NCBI RefSeq assembly: GCF_019578655.1
Contig: NC_063257.1
Span: 9,610,001 to 9,674,000, forward strand
Length of the DNA: 64,000 nucleotides
Reading direction: 5' to 3'
From: Ricinus communis
Taxonomy: Eukaryota > Streptophyta > Magnoliopsida > Malpighiales > Euphorbiaceae
Each line of letters begins with the position of its first letter. Position 1 is the stretch's first letter. The notes under the pieces are model-generated. The model was not told the DNA's origin, did not search any database, and worked only from the letters and a program-made list of their open reading frames with translations. Position numbers and translations under genes: made by a program. Of this stretch, positions 53,600 to 64,000 are shown one piece after another.

Positions 53600-54256
53600 T
53601 CTTTGATAATAAAATGTAACTGGGAATGATTCACATCGGTAGCACACTTAAACCTGTTGTACCAAAGATAAGCAATCAACCTCCACCTCCTCATGCACAA
53701 CCCAATCGCTTGATTTAAGCAACCAAAACCAAAGCATCTCTAGGGCCACAGCTTCCAAACTCTGAGGAAAAAGAGAAATACTGCAACGGCGAGGAGGACA
53801 TTGCAGCCACAGTCACCACCTCGCCATTAGTGTTCCTAATTGAGGTTCAGCTGTCGTTCACATGGCTTTCTCCACAGATCCTGCACCATTAACACCGCCA
53901 TGCACATCTGAGTTGGCAACTGCTTGCTGGTAATCAAAGAGTACTAGATATTGCATTTTGAGTCACCAACACCGGAGGACAATGCTCTTCTTTCCATAAA
54001 TCGCCTAGCATCAACAATTGAACAAAAATTACTTTTGCTTTTTTATTTTTTTCAGAATATCGAAAACCCAGTTAGTCCATTCTTTTATGCTTGAACAAGT
54101 AATTTCCAGAATAGATGAATCAAGTGAAGATGCCTGCCAACATGCTTTGCTATAATTGCAATACTTGAACAAATGTAAATCAGATTCTTCTTCCCAAACC
54201 ACACAACAAGCATAAAGGATTAAGAGCCACATTAATTCTTTTCTTTTTTCCGTCAA
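53600..54256 (-). mobile_element. decayed non-LTR retroelement 3' end (zf-RVT plus RNase H)
   Basis: On the minus strand, 54256-54029 translates in one frame to a segment with EEESDLHLFKYCNYSKACW. This fits the zinc-knuckle (zf-RVT) pattern of plant LINE-type polyproteins, in which acidic residues are followed by HLF, Cys and Trp. Further on, 53762-53651 gives SLEAVALEMLWFWLLKSSDW and then VVHEEVEVDCLSLVQQV. This matches the plant RNase H (RVT_3) pattern of AxAxExxAL and a later ExDxxxxV. The two parts are in different frames with stops between them, so the copy is dead. A nuclear RNase H-like host pseudogene is the alternative. Confidence 0.65.
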
Positions 54257-54730
54257 TATATTTAGTCACTTTGGATGGAACATAATTCGGAGCTACCTTC
54301 CATAAAGTAGAGATCTGAAGAATTGAAAACCTCAACAGCCCATAATGCAGACCAGAAAATCATCACCACCACTACTTGATGCATCCCTCCTATTTAACTC
54401 AGCAATCTGTCCAAAGATGCTCAGTGAATTCTTTTTCTCTTTGAATAATTGTTTCCAATTTAATATTATAAGTTTTAGCATGCATAATTATTTCTCTGAA
54501 ATTTGACTATTACTTATTTTAATATTTTAATTTTTCATGTAACCTAGTAAATATTTAAAATTATCTTTTATGATATTTTAATTTTTTTTGACATATAATC
54601 TCATTTAATACGTCCAATTGTATTGCATAAAAATATTTAAATATTATTAAAAAAATAAAATTTAAATATTTATTATAATAAATCGAAAATTAAAGTATTA
54701 AATCTAATAATCAATATAAACTAAATATTA
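54257..54730. other. retroelement flank and AT-rich DNA
   Basis: 54257-54420 has coding-like composition and may be more of the same decayed retroelement. The rest is AT-rich, with nothing recognised. Confidence 0.4.
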
Positions 54731-55180
54731 TAAAATATACATTTGCATGTTGTTTTCTATTCACAGTTCTATACATCTTGCCCTTCTATTAGTAAAATTG
54801 TTTATGTTTCTGTTTATAAAGAAAGAAAAAATAGAAAAACCAAAGTTGGGGGCTTCCCACAAGGCCAAGTTCAACATATTTGTTCAGTGCGTGGTCACTT
54901 AGGCATATCATGGTCCACTAGATAACACACCTGTACAGCCTATAAGAGGCTTGAAATGTTTTCAGGGCTGAGAGAGCAGGCTCCATCAGTGATCAGGCCC
55001 AGCAGCTGTTGGCTCTAAGCAGTAAGCAACCAAGACCAAAGTTAGGTAATGCAACCTGGTATGGGCTTTCTTTTGCTTGGGCTTTGGGCCCTTGAAAAAG
55101 CTCTTTCCTTCAGTAAAGCTTATTCCATTATGGAAGAAAAGAGAAGAGAGTAGTACAAGAAATTCATGTTCATGTTCATT
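54731..55180. other. GC-richer patch, possible retroelement gag relic
   Basis: The block stands out from AT-rich surroundings. On the plus strand, about 54870-54950 yields ICSVRGHLG and then, after a stop, TCTAYKRLE. This loosely resembles the CCHC knuckle of Copia-type gag (C-x2-C-x3-GH-x4-C). The second cysteine is missing and frames are broken. Weak call. Confidence 0.25.
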
Positions 55181-55809
55181 CATTATTAATTTATTATATC
55201 ACCTACCAAAATTGCCAACAAAGAATGCATATTTCCCATAGCAATGACAATATCAATGGATTGATAATTCAGTGGTCGGATCTTGTCTCTTGATATAAGA
55301 TATTCAATTCAACCGTCAAGATAAACTAATTAAATATATATTTTTCGTAAGACATAATTATTAAATTAATGTTTCAGTAGTCATATCTTATATAATAATA
55401 GTAAAAGTTTATTTTATTATTTAGTGATAGAATAAATGTATGTACTGAAAATGAGTAAAGGTACAATCACAATTAAAAATGAAAACTAGACATTAGGTTA
55501 TCAAGATGATTAAAAGGAATATACCAATATAAATTTTCATTTCATATATTTTGAAACAAAAATAAAAGGATTGGCTGGCATGTCAGTTTTCCAGTGGTGC
55601 ATACTAAATGGAGAGATCCAAAAAGGGTAGATAAAGAGGTGGGGGGGAAGAAATAGACATCACCCAAACATGCCTAAGACTTTAAGTTTGCTTGCCAGTC
55701 ATTAATGGTTGACATTAACTCATAGCTAAACCAACCCAAATCACTTATTAAAAAGCTGTGATATATATATATATATATTTTTCTTTCTAAATAAAGAAAC
55801 TTTTCCTTT

Positions 55810-55851
<42 letters not shown>

Positions 55852-58733
55852 ATTGTGATTTATTTATAGTTTCACTCCAATTGTAAGGTTGAATTTTAAT
55901 GCTTACATTTAAAACAATTTTATTAAGGTACCAATTAAAGTCGAATATGATTTTAAATAAAATTTTAAGAAATTTATATTTTTTCAAAAACTTTTCCAAT
56001 CTGCTCTAACATTTTAAATTAATTAATGCCTATAGAAGAAAAAATTATTATTACCTCATTGAGGATTGCCGTAATTTACAAGTTCAATCTTATATTTACA
56101 AAAATGAATTAATAATCTCTTAAAGTTTATTTCGTCAATTATTATTTTCTTTATCTTTTCTTTTTTCAGTTAGTTAATTAATTGAAAGGATTTAATTGAT
56201 TATTAAAACTCTCAATTTAGTCCTTAAACTTATAATTAAGTATAATTTTCATCCAAATTTTAATTGTTATCAATTAAGTTTATTTTTAAATTGACTTAAT
56301 TTAGTTTCTATATTAAATAATTAAGATTTATATTTTTAGGTTCTTTAATTTAATCACAAAAAAAAAATCAAACCATCAAAATCTAACGCTACTAGTGATG
56401 GAGACTGAGCAACAAAGCTGTTGATGATGGAACGGCGTTGTTTGGTTTGTCATTTTATAGAGTGATATTGTTTAATCAATATTTTCCTTTTGTTTAATTG
56501 TATTCTTTTTTACTAATAAAATATGGGAAAAGAATTATAAAAAATAAAGTGAGAAAAATAAAATGAATCAAACAATGGAGTGGAAAAAAAGGAGAAAAAA
56601 ATAAAGTTTAGAGAGTTTTACTTAGTAACTAGAGTTAAAAATATTAATTTAAAGTATTTTGATGAAATTATTTTAAAACTAAATTTATTTTTATTCAAAC
56701 TTGACAAAGAGTTAATTTTGGATGAATTTAATATTTAATAAAAAATTTAATGAGTAAATTAATTTTTTTCATAAATTAAATTATTTGACCGAATTGACTA
56801 ACAAAAAAATAAATAGAAGAATAATAATAATTAAAAAAAACAAACGTTAAGAAATTATTAATTCACATTTAAAAATGTAGAATTGTACGTATACAATTCT
56901 TAAAGAGTAATAGTAATTTTTCTGAAAAAGAATAGAGTAGATAATGGATCCAAGCACTATATATGCATTTTGAAGTCTACTCCGAGAAGAGAAAATAAGC
57001 ATAATTGTTGGAGGAGGCCCGTCTCCCTAAATTTATTCACCAGTTTTAAATCTATTTAAAATTTTTAGATTTGGACATATAATTTTATTTTAAATATTTT
57101 TTTTAAATTTAAATTCTAGAATTTTAATTATTTTTTTAATGGATATAGAAATGTTATTCTTTTAAATTCTGCCCACAAATTCAGCTCGTAAGAAAATTAT
57201 AAATAAAAACTTATATTTTAAAAAATGAGTTGAGTTATGTCAAAAATATAAATATCATATATTCAAATTCGGATGGAGTTGGTTTAAGATTTGAAAAATT
57301 CAAATATATCTATTCTAGACCGAAGTTTTAAACAAATATAAGTGGAGGAATTAATTACTGAAAATAAGAAAATATATTTTTATATATGTACTAGTGATTT
57401 ATTCCGGCTATTTCATAATTTTTTTTTTATTTTATATATTTATATTCAAAATAATGGCTTAATCACTAAAAGAAAAGCATGTTTAATGTATTGGTTATCA
57501 TTTATCTAACATGTGCCTCTCATGATCTTTTTTCTTTTTTTATTTATTCAAACTTTGTAATAAATTATAACATCTATTATAAACTTAACATTCGATCAAA
57601 TACAAAACTGAAATTGTCGAGGTGGTAAAATTCGGCAAATTAAAAGCTAATTTATGATTTGAATTGTTAGAATAATCAAACTAACCCTCTTTTCTACATA
57701 TGATAATTTGCTATGTAGCTCTGAGTATACTCGTAATTAGAGCCAAATAAGATGAAAAACTTCATTACTAGTGATGGAGTGAAAATGAATTTAAATTATT
57801 TTATTTATTTTTATATATAATCTTTTCAAAATTATATCCGAACTATTTATATATATTTTATATTTATAAAAGTATAAGTAAATAAATATAATTTTTTAAT
57901 AAAACTTTATTCTTTCAATTATATTTTATAATAGTTAAAATATTAAATAAATATAAAAATAATTAAAATATATATTTAGTATAAAAATATACAAAATAAA
58001 TATAGTGAATATTATTCGAATCCAATCCGACCCGCTTTAAGAAAAACTTTTCTATTCAGTATCTGCCCAATCTTTAAAGAGGCAAGAAACCATATTATTA
58101 TATTTATTAAGATTATAGTTTATTTTATATAATATTTTGAATTGCTTTTAGTAATAGTCACTTTACGTCTCGAGCATATTTATTTGATTAAGCTGATTTT
58201 GAATATATCAATAAAAAGGTTAAAAGTTAACAAAATTATAAAATTTTATCAAATATAATTATTGAAGGTGTTATCAGTTTTTTTTACATATTTTATTGAT
58301 TATAAAAATATTTAAAATATATATTTTAATATTACCATAATTTTCAAATTATGGTATTTTTTAGTACTATTCTTGTAAGTCTTGAATCGATTTGTTGACC
58401 GATAAATGAATTTTGCACTATAATTTAACTTGAAAAAAATTTAAATTACCAGGCTGATAAGAAAAATTCACTCCATTCGAAATGTTAGAACCCTAAAACA
58501 TAAGGTATTATTTTCTATTGAGAGGAAAACATAGGGTATTAAAACGAACCTTTTCCTAAGAAATATAATATTCAAAATGAAATGCAAAATTAAGTCAAAT
58601 AAAACTAATAAAAAATAATCATTTACGAGCATATTATGGCCCACAGATTCCCCCCACAACTCTCCAATCTGTAAGGAAACTTTTTGTCTTGTCCATTTCC
58701 GTCGCTCCAATATTACAAAGACCAAAACTTTAA
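55181..58733. other. AT-rich intergenic DNA
   Basis: No gene is supported over 3.5 kb. It contains AT and GA simple repeats. The short open frames on both strands are low-complexity. Confidence 0.55.
55761..55851. repeat. compound AT / AT-GA microsatellite
   Basis: An AT run (55761-55778), a short spacer, a second AT run (55811-55832), and then an AG run to about 55851. Confidence 0.93.
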
Positions 58734-58790
58734 CTAACTTGCAAAAGTTTTCTTGGCAGTTGCAATCCACTAACTTTGCAAAAGTTTTCT
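58734..58790 (+). repeat. direct repeat at the left junction of duplication copy B
   Basis: CTAACTTGCAAAAGTTTTCT (58734-58753) recurs as CTAACTTTGCAAAAGTTTTCT (58770-58790), with 16 bp between. The second unit overlaps the first bases of copy B: homology with 27491 begins at 58785 with TTTTCT. The arrangement looks like templated filler plus microhomology at a repair junction. Confidence 0.8.
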
Positions 58791-59051
58791 CCTGAAAATG
58801 GTGCAATATTTGACATTTTATGAAATGACTACTCTGACAATACTTTTGTTGGGGTAAAGCGTTTTATGTATTTCAGTAGTTCAATAGTACCTCTCTTATA
58901 GCAGAGTTATTGTTATAACATTTTCTAGTAAAAGGCCTGATATTAGTGAAGTAATATACCAATGGCATGTTGAACACTTGTGATATTATCTATTCCCATA
59001 ACGTGCTCAACAAAAACAATGTTCAGCTTAACCTTTTATTTCTGGCCGCAG

Positions 59052-62000
59052 GAATTATATCATGAAATGCATGCCTTGGACAGATTTGAACAAGATTACC
59101 GGCGTAAGCTTCAAGAAGATGATAGTTCAAATGGTCCTCAAAGAGGTAAGTTGCAGCATAAATTTCAAATTACAAATGTTTCTGTTTCAATAGGTTCTCC
59201 ATTGACTGAAGAAAAGACAGTTGGGAAAAGGAGCTACTTTCATTGTACACTTGTTTCTATTCGTTATCAACAATGGACTGTAACCAATAGAGTTTTCTCT
59301 AGGATAATTCGAGCACTGTTGTAGTTTTTTGAGATTCATGGTTCAGAAGATCTCCAAGTGTTTGGATGTCTGGAATGCTGATTTCTTATTAACTCCTGTT
59401 CAAGATAACTTGTCTATTGCGTTTGGGCATAAGATTCCATTGCGAAGATTATAAGGAATTTCAAATGGTTTGGGGCAGGGGTGAAATATGGGATCATCTG
59501 GTCATGTGGGGACCAGTTGAAAGTCACAGGGCAGCTTTTGTCTTGGTAAATTGGTATGTAATTGTAATTCCCTTCCTCCCGGCGCCCGTGTCAAAATGGT
59601 TTTGATTTCATCTACAGCCTAATTCTCTGTATCATAAGGAGCATGGACATACAATGGATGAAAAGCAAAGGCTGGAATCGTCACCAATGCATGTTCTTTG
59701 AAAATTATTTCTAGGGGTTCTTTCTCTTTCTTCTTTATACAAGGTACAGATTTGGTGATTGGTCCTGCATTTAAGGGAAGACTTGTGAAGAGATAGTTCT
59801 GGGAATACTTCTCAGGATGCTTCATCATTTTGACCTTTATATTTCTTTATTCTATCCTCTTCATAATTCATAATACATCCATAAATAGTGTCTACAATGT
59901 CATTCAATTGTTTGTTTCTATAATTGACACCATCAATTTAGCTGTTGTTATGATGTCTCAGACTCTGCTTAATTTTGAGGCTGTTAAACAAAAGGATTTG
60001 GACTTGGATATATCAAGGATTTTCATGCAAGCCATTCCTAGTCTGAATCTTTAGACAGTGGATCGTTCATGAAAAATCTGACTTATTTGTTTCATGGCCC
60101 TGCACTGGCGTGGCTGCTACAGTACAAATTTACAGTTCCTAAATGTAGTATATATCCTGTGGCAGGAGAATCTTCTGTTCACTTGCAGTTGAAATCTGTT
60201 TTAGTCAATTTATATTAAGGCTCATTTACATTTAGTCTAGGGCCTCTAGTTGTTTGGTTCTATCTAACAAGCAAACTCTAATTTCTTTGCTTGGTCTGGA
60301 CAGAGTCTACCTTTTAGAGGCCAGTTTATGTAGGATATTATATTATATATAATTTCACATTTGGAGATCCTGTCTTAAAAGGCTTATAGTTATGCGGACT
60401 GTCTTTGCTATGTTCTGTTTTCTCTCTTTCTAATGAACATTAATATTTGCAAGTTAATGTGATTAATAGGTATATCTGGTTGACATGCAGGTGATAGCCT
60501 TGCAATTCTGAGAGCAGAGTTAAAGAGTCAGAGAAAGCATGTAAAAAGTTTGAAGAAGAAGTCACTTTGGTCCAAGATTTTAGAAGAGGTAAAGTCAGCA
60601 CCACTTCACATCCATGTTTTTGGGGGATAGGGCTCTACTGGTGTTTAATGTTTGATGTTTGACCTTGGTTTTTTATGTTCCCTGATCTCATCTTGGGAGG
60701 AATATGCTTGTTCCATGTTTGTCAATTGATAATTATGGAATCATTTATTCTTTATATTGTATGTGTTCTTGTAGGTAATGGAGAAGCTTGTAGATATTGT
60801 CCATTTCTTGCATCTGGAGATTCATGAAGCCTTTGGTAGTGCTGGTAAGCATTCCTCAAATGGCCTTGCTATTATACAAAGACCTGGATCTTTTTAGTTC
60901 CGTCCACCAGAGGAGCCTTACTATGTAGTAAAATTCTGACATAGTTGTTTACATGCTTGTCTCTAGATGGAGAGTGAGAATAGCGTATCATAGGTTCTTG
61001 TTCCTGCCTGCATGTAGGCTATCAAATTAAATTGCAAGTATATTCTCAATAAATTATCAGTAAATTGAAACTGCACATAGTTTTACAATCTGATATTATG
61101 AGAAAGGAGCTTGATTAAGTGAATTGAGAACTGGAGGCAGAACAATGATATCATTAGAGATATTTGTTGAGCCATTGATTTTTCATTTACAAATTCAAGG
61201 ATTGAAAGCAACAATTTTACATTTCATAAAGTGCCAACACGGCATGCAACTCACGGGATGTACTGTTACTATGCTCTAAGTGGCTAACTTCTGCAGATTG
61301 GCATTTCTTACTATGTGCATGTCATGCCTATGGATTCATTAATGAAGATTTTTCTCACTAGTACTATTTTTAATGTTTCTACTACCCATAATTTGCAGAT
61401 GGTGACAGACCAGTAAAAGGTTCTTCTATCAGTCACAAAAAATTGGGTTCTGCTGGTCTTGCATTGCATTATGCAAATATCATCACTCAAATTGACACTC
61501 TGGTGAATTGGCCATTTCTTACAGGCTTTGTTTTTATATTTTTCTTAAACAATAGCATCTGAGATCAAAATATTGTGTCATGTCTGATATATGGCTGATG
61601 TTAATATATCAAATGATTGCTTTTGGCTGAGCTAATTCTTGAAGATAATCAGGTGTCTCGATCAAGTTCTGTCCCACCAAATACAAGGGATGCATTATAC
61701 CAAGGACTGCCACCTAGTATCAAATCTGCTTTGCGCTGCAAATTACAGTCATTACATGTTAAGGAAGAGGTATTAGTTTCTTTTATTTATTGTTTCTGAA
61801 GGAGACACTTTATGTAAAATTTTGTTCTTTAGTGGGCTGTTAGTAAAAACAAAAATGGCTTGTCAATAAGTGATTGATTATTTCAAATGTTATTCTTGCA
61901 GCTTACAGTAGCCCAAATCAAAGCTGAAATGGAGCAAACCTTGCAGTGGCTCGTCCCTATTGCCACTAACACAACCAAGTAAATAACCGACCCTGTACAC

Positions 62001-62966
62001 ATAATTTCTTTCTCTGATCTGCGGCCTTTCTCCTGGTATCTAATTTTGTACTTTGTTCGAGTGATTAAAAAGAGCAGGCTATGTAATTTCATCCATGAAA
62101 AGACCTGACAGCTTTTTAGAAAGTTTCGGATTTAATAGTCTAGGTTCAGCAATGAAGAGCATATGCTGATGTTCTTTTATGATAGTTGTGTTCAACGAAA
62201 TCTGAAACAGAGCAGAGGCTCTTTATTTTCATGAGTTAAATGTTTATTCATTGAATATTGTATGATTTGCTCTTCTGTCTCTAACTACTTTGCTCCTTTT
62301 TTCTCTTACTACCAGAGCTCATCATGGATTTGGCTGGGTTGGAGAATGGGCAAATACAGGGTGAGTTGTGAACTTCAATGTGATTAATTCTTTTTTTTGT
62401 TTTTCGTGTAAGAGTATATTTTTATAATACTTCTGCTGAAAATTGTTCAGGTCTGAGGTGAATAGGAAACCTACTGGACAGACAGACTTGCTTAGAATTG
62501 AGACACTACACCATGCAGATAAAGAGAAGACTGAAACTTATATTCTTGATCTGGTGGTTCGGCTTCACCATCTAGTCTCCCAGGCAAGGGCTACCAATGG
62601 TGGAATCAGATCACCAGTTAAATCTCCAATTCGATCACCCAATCAGAAGACAATTCAATTATCTACCCATAAGCCAAGCTCCCCGTTGCCCATGCTGACA
62701 GTTGAAGATCAAGAAATGCTTCGGGACGTCCCCAAAAGGAAAAAGACACCTGGGATAAGTAAGAGCCAGGAATTTGATACTGCAAAAACCAGGTTATGCA
62801 AACACCATAGGCTGAGTAAGAGTAGTAGCCACTCGCCAATGACTGAAACTAAAAAGACCCTTTCCCTATTAGGAGGCCATCTTCTGTTCCGGTCATTGAC
62901 TTCGACATAGACCGAATCAAGGCGTTGGATGTTATTGATCGAGTGGACACGATTAGAAGTTTATGA
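59052..62966 (+). pseudogene. 5'-truncated, frameshifted copy of PSI1
   Basis: Only exons 5-12 are present: 59052-59145, 60491-60588, 60775-60844, 61399-61502, 61653-61769, 61902-61978, 62316-62360 and 62451 onward. Exons 1-4, with the myristoylation signal and DUF3475, are absent, because the DNA left of 58785 is unrelated. In the last exon an A-run has five bases instead of six (62851-62855). This shifts the frame after ETKK and ends it at 62910, 19 codons before the normal end. The DUF668 part is intact, and all splice sites are unchanged from the parent. It has no promoter of its own that I can see. Because it is so young, transcription from a chance upstream start would still give a spliced RNA. 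Confidence 0.9.
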
Positions 62967-63624
62967 TGGTATCTACTGGCATGGCCAACCAAAAACAGAG
63001 GCAAAAAAAGAGGCCTGTGGTTGCAGAAAGGATTCCATCTGATCTGATGCAATTTTCCCTTGTTGGTTTCTGTTGGGCGGAGGATTATTTTGTCTGTTAG
63101 TAGGCGTATGATGATGAGTGATGTAAGTCATTGGTTTTTGTATGTGAGAATTTTAAGGTGATAAAAGATTGCTCAAGGGGAATTTAATTGTTCTAGAAAA
63201 AATATCAGGCTATAGTTTCCTTAGTCCTTTGTGTACAGAATACTTGAATGATTCTATAATAATTTAAAGTTCATTTTTTCTCCCCCATATCCCGTGCATG
63301 GTTTCTTTTTCCCTTAATTCATTTTTTACTTTCTGCAGGTTCTGGAGGGATCCTTTGAAAAGGATTTTAAAGAAAAAAAATTAAAGTTTGATCCCAGCAT
63401 CTAGTTCATTCCATTTGACAGAAAAATAAAAATAAAAATCTACAGTTACTGAGGCATGAACACAGCATATAATATTGTAAAAACTGATTAAACATTCATT
63501 TATTCAACTGATCATTTCAAGATTATTCATATAATAACTCAGGCAATCATTCTCCTAATCACAATTTGCCATGTACATAAAAGTTATCATCATTTTACAT
63601 GTAATACAGAAAGTGGCATACACA

Positions 63625-63695
63625 CATTTCTTGAATGTGGAGATTCATGAATCTTCTGGTAGTGCTGGTAAGCCTTCCTCAGCTGACCTTTTTAC
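63625..63695 (+). pseudogene. second copy of the PSI1 exon 7 relic
   Basis: This is the copy-B counterpart of the relic at 32330-32400, carried along by the 5.2-kb duplication. This shows that the relic is older than the duplication. Confidence 0.75.
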
Positions 63696-64000
63696 TTTGA
63701 AGATCTGCTTCTTCTTCTTCTTCTTCTTTCTTTCCTTTATTTTTTTAATTTTTGTTTTCTCAATTTCATATTTCTATGGTTGGAGCCATTGCAATTAGTT
63801 AAGTAAAAAGGGTCTGACAGAAGATTATGCTCGACTGTGAGTGGAATTTTTCACAAGGAATAGAATTGTATTACAGTAGCGTGCTGCATTAGAAGGTTAT
63901 ATATCCCCTTAATGGTCCAACTTGGAGACAATTCGACCAGTACTAATCGCGGGAAGCCAAGCTATTGGGCGGAGATGACCAACTTTCAGGCTCCGAGAGG

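Larger units (their letters stand above)
58785..64000 (+). repeat. segmental duplication, copy B (runs off window)
   Basis: A near-exact direct copy of 27491-32703. Differences I noted include single-base changes near 58938, 59750, 60369, 62018, 62238 and several near 63523-63577 and 63864; T insertions near 60668-60673 and in the T-run near 62391-62399; and loss of one A at 62851-62855. The 3' flank has slightly more changes than the gene part. The right end is outside the window. Confidence 0.97.

Noticed and set aside
55787..55999. 70-codon frame over the AT/GA repeat
   Set aside because: It is translated microsatellite (YIYIYI, SLSLSL runs).
59052..62910. A second functional PSI gene
   Set aside because: Exons 1-4 and a start codon are missing because the DNA left of 58785 is unrelated, and the last exon is frameshifted.
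1..64000. CRISPR array, rRNA or intact tRNA gene
   Set aside because: No regularly spaced repeats, no rRNA core sequence and no complete tRNA cloverleaf were found. The only tRNA-like boxes belong to the SINE candidate.
1..64000. Ricin-type lectin toxin gene, given the likely castor origin
   Set aside because: No frame on either strand shows an N-glycosidase or ricin-lectin domain.

Overview
This is nuclear DNA from a flowering plant. It is AT-rich with long gene-poor stretches, and genes are split by GT-AG introns. The sucrose carrier at 49932-53158 matches, as I remember it, the Ricinus communis (castor bean) carrier SCR1 almost residue for residue, so castor bean or a very close Euphorbiaceae relative is the best guess. 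That assignment rests on memory of one protein, not on a search.

Layout. 1-4249: gene-poor DNA with long AT microsatellites. 4250-7991 (minus): a PORR-domain organelle RNA-binding protein whose 3' UTR is probably long and spliced. 8040-13136: AT-rich DNA holding a broken, intron-bearing partial copy of the phosphatase gene, itself split by a 640-bp MITE-like insertion. 13137-17749 (plus): an intact eight-exon protein tyrosine phosphatase (PTP1). 17800-19353: a foldback element with a hAT-like element nested inside it. 22975-31671 (plus): an intact twelve-exon PSK SIMULATOR 1 (PSI1) gene, followed by a relic of its own exon 7. 32.7-49.7 kb: mostly AT-rich DNA, with a plastid psaB scrap inside probable organelle DNA, a second organelle-like island, a SINE candidate and an inverted repeat. 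49932-53158 (plus): the sucrose/H+ symporter gene. 53.6-54.3 kb (minus): a decayed retroelement with zinc-knuckle and RNase H-like parts. 58785-64000: a near-identical direct copy of 27491-32703 that carries only PSI1 exons 5-12 and a frameshift. It runs off the window.

The genes do not form a pathway or operon. The four intact genes serve organelle RNA processing, phosphotyrosine signalling, PSK-linked growth and phloem sucrose loading. I saw no new multi-gene system. The most informative signals concern genome dynamics: a very young 5.2-kb duplication bracketing the sucrose carrier with repair-like filler at its junction, an older layer of gene-fragment duplications beside their parent genes, and two compensating indels in the sucrose carrier that replace a conserved 16-residue stretch. 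Exon boundaries were derived by hand from splice signals, reading phase and family similarity. No search was run.
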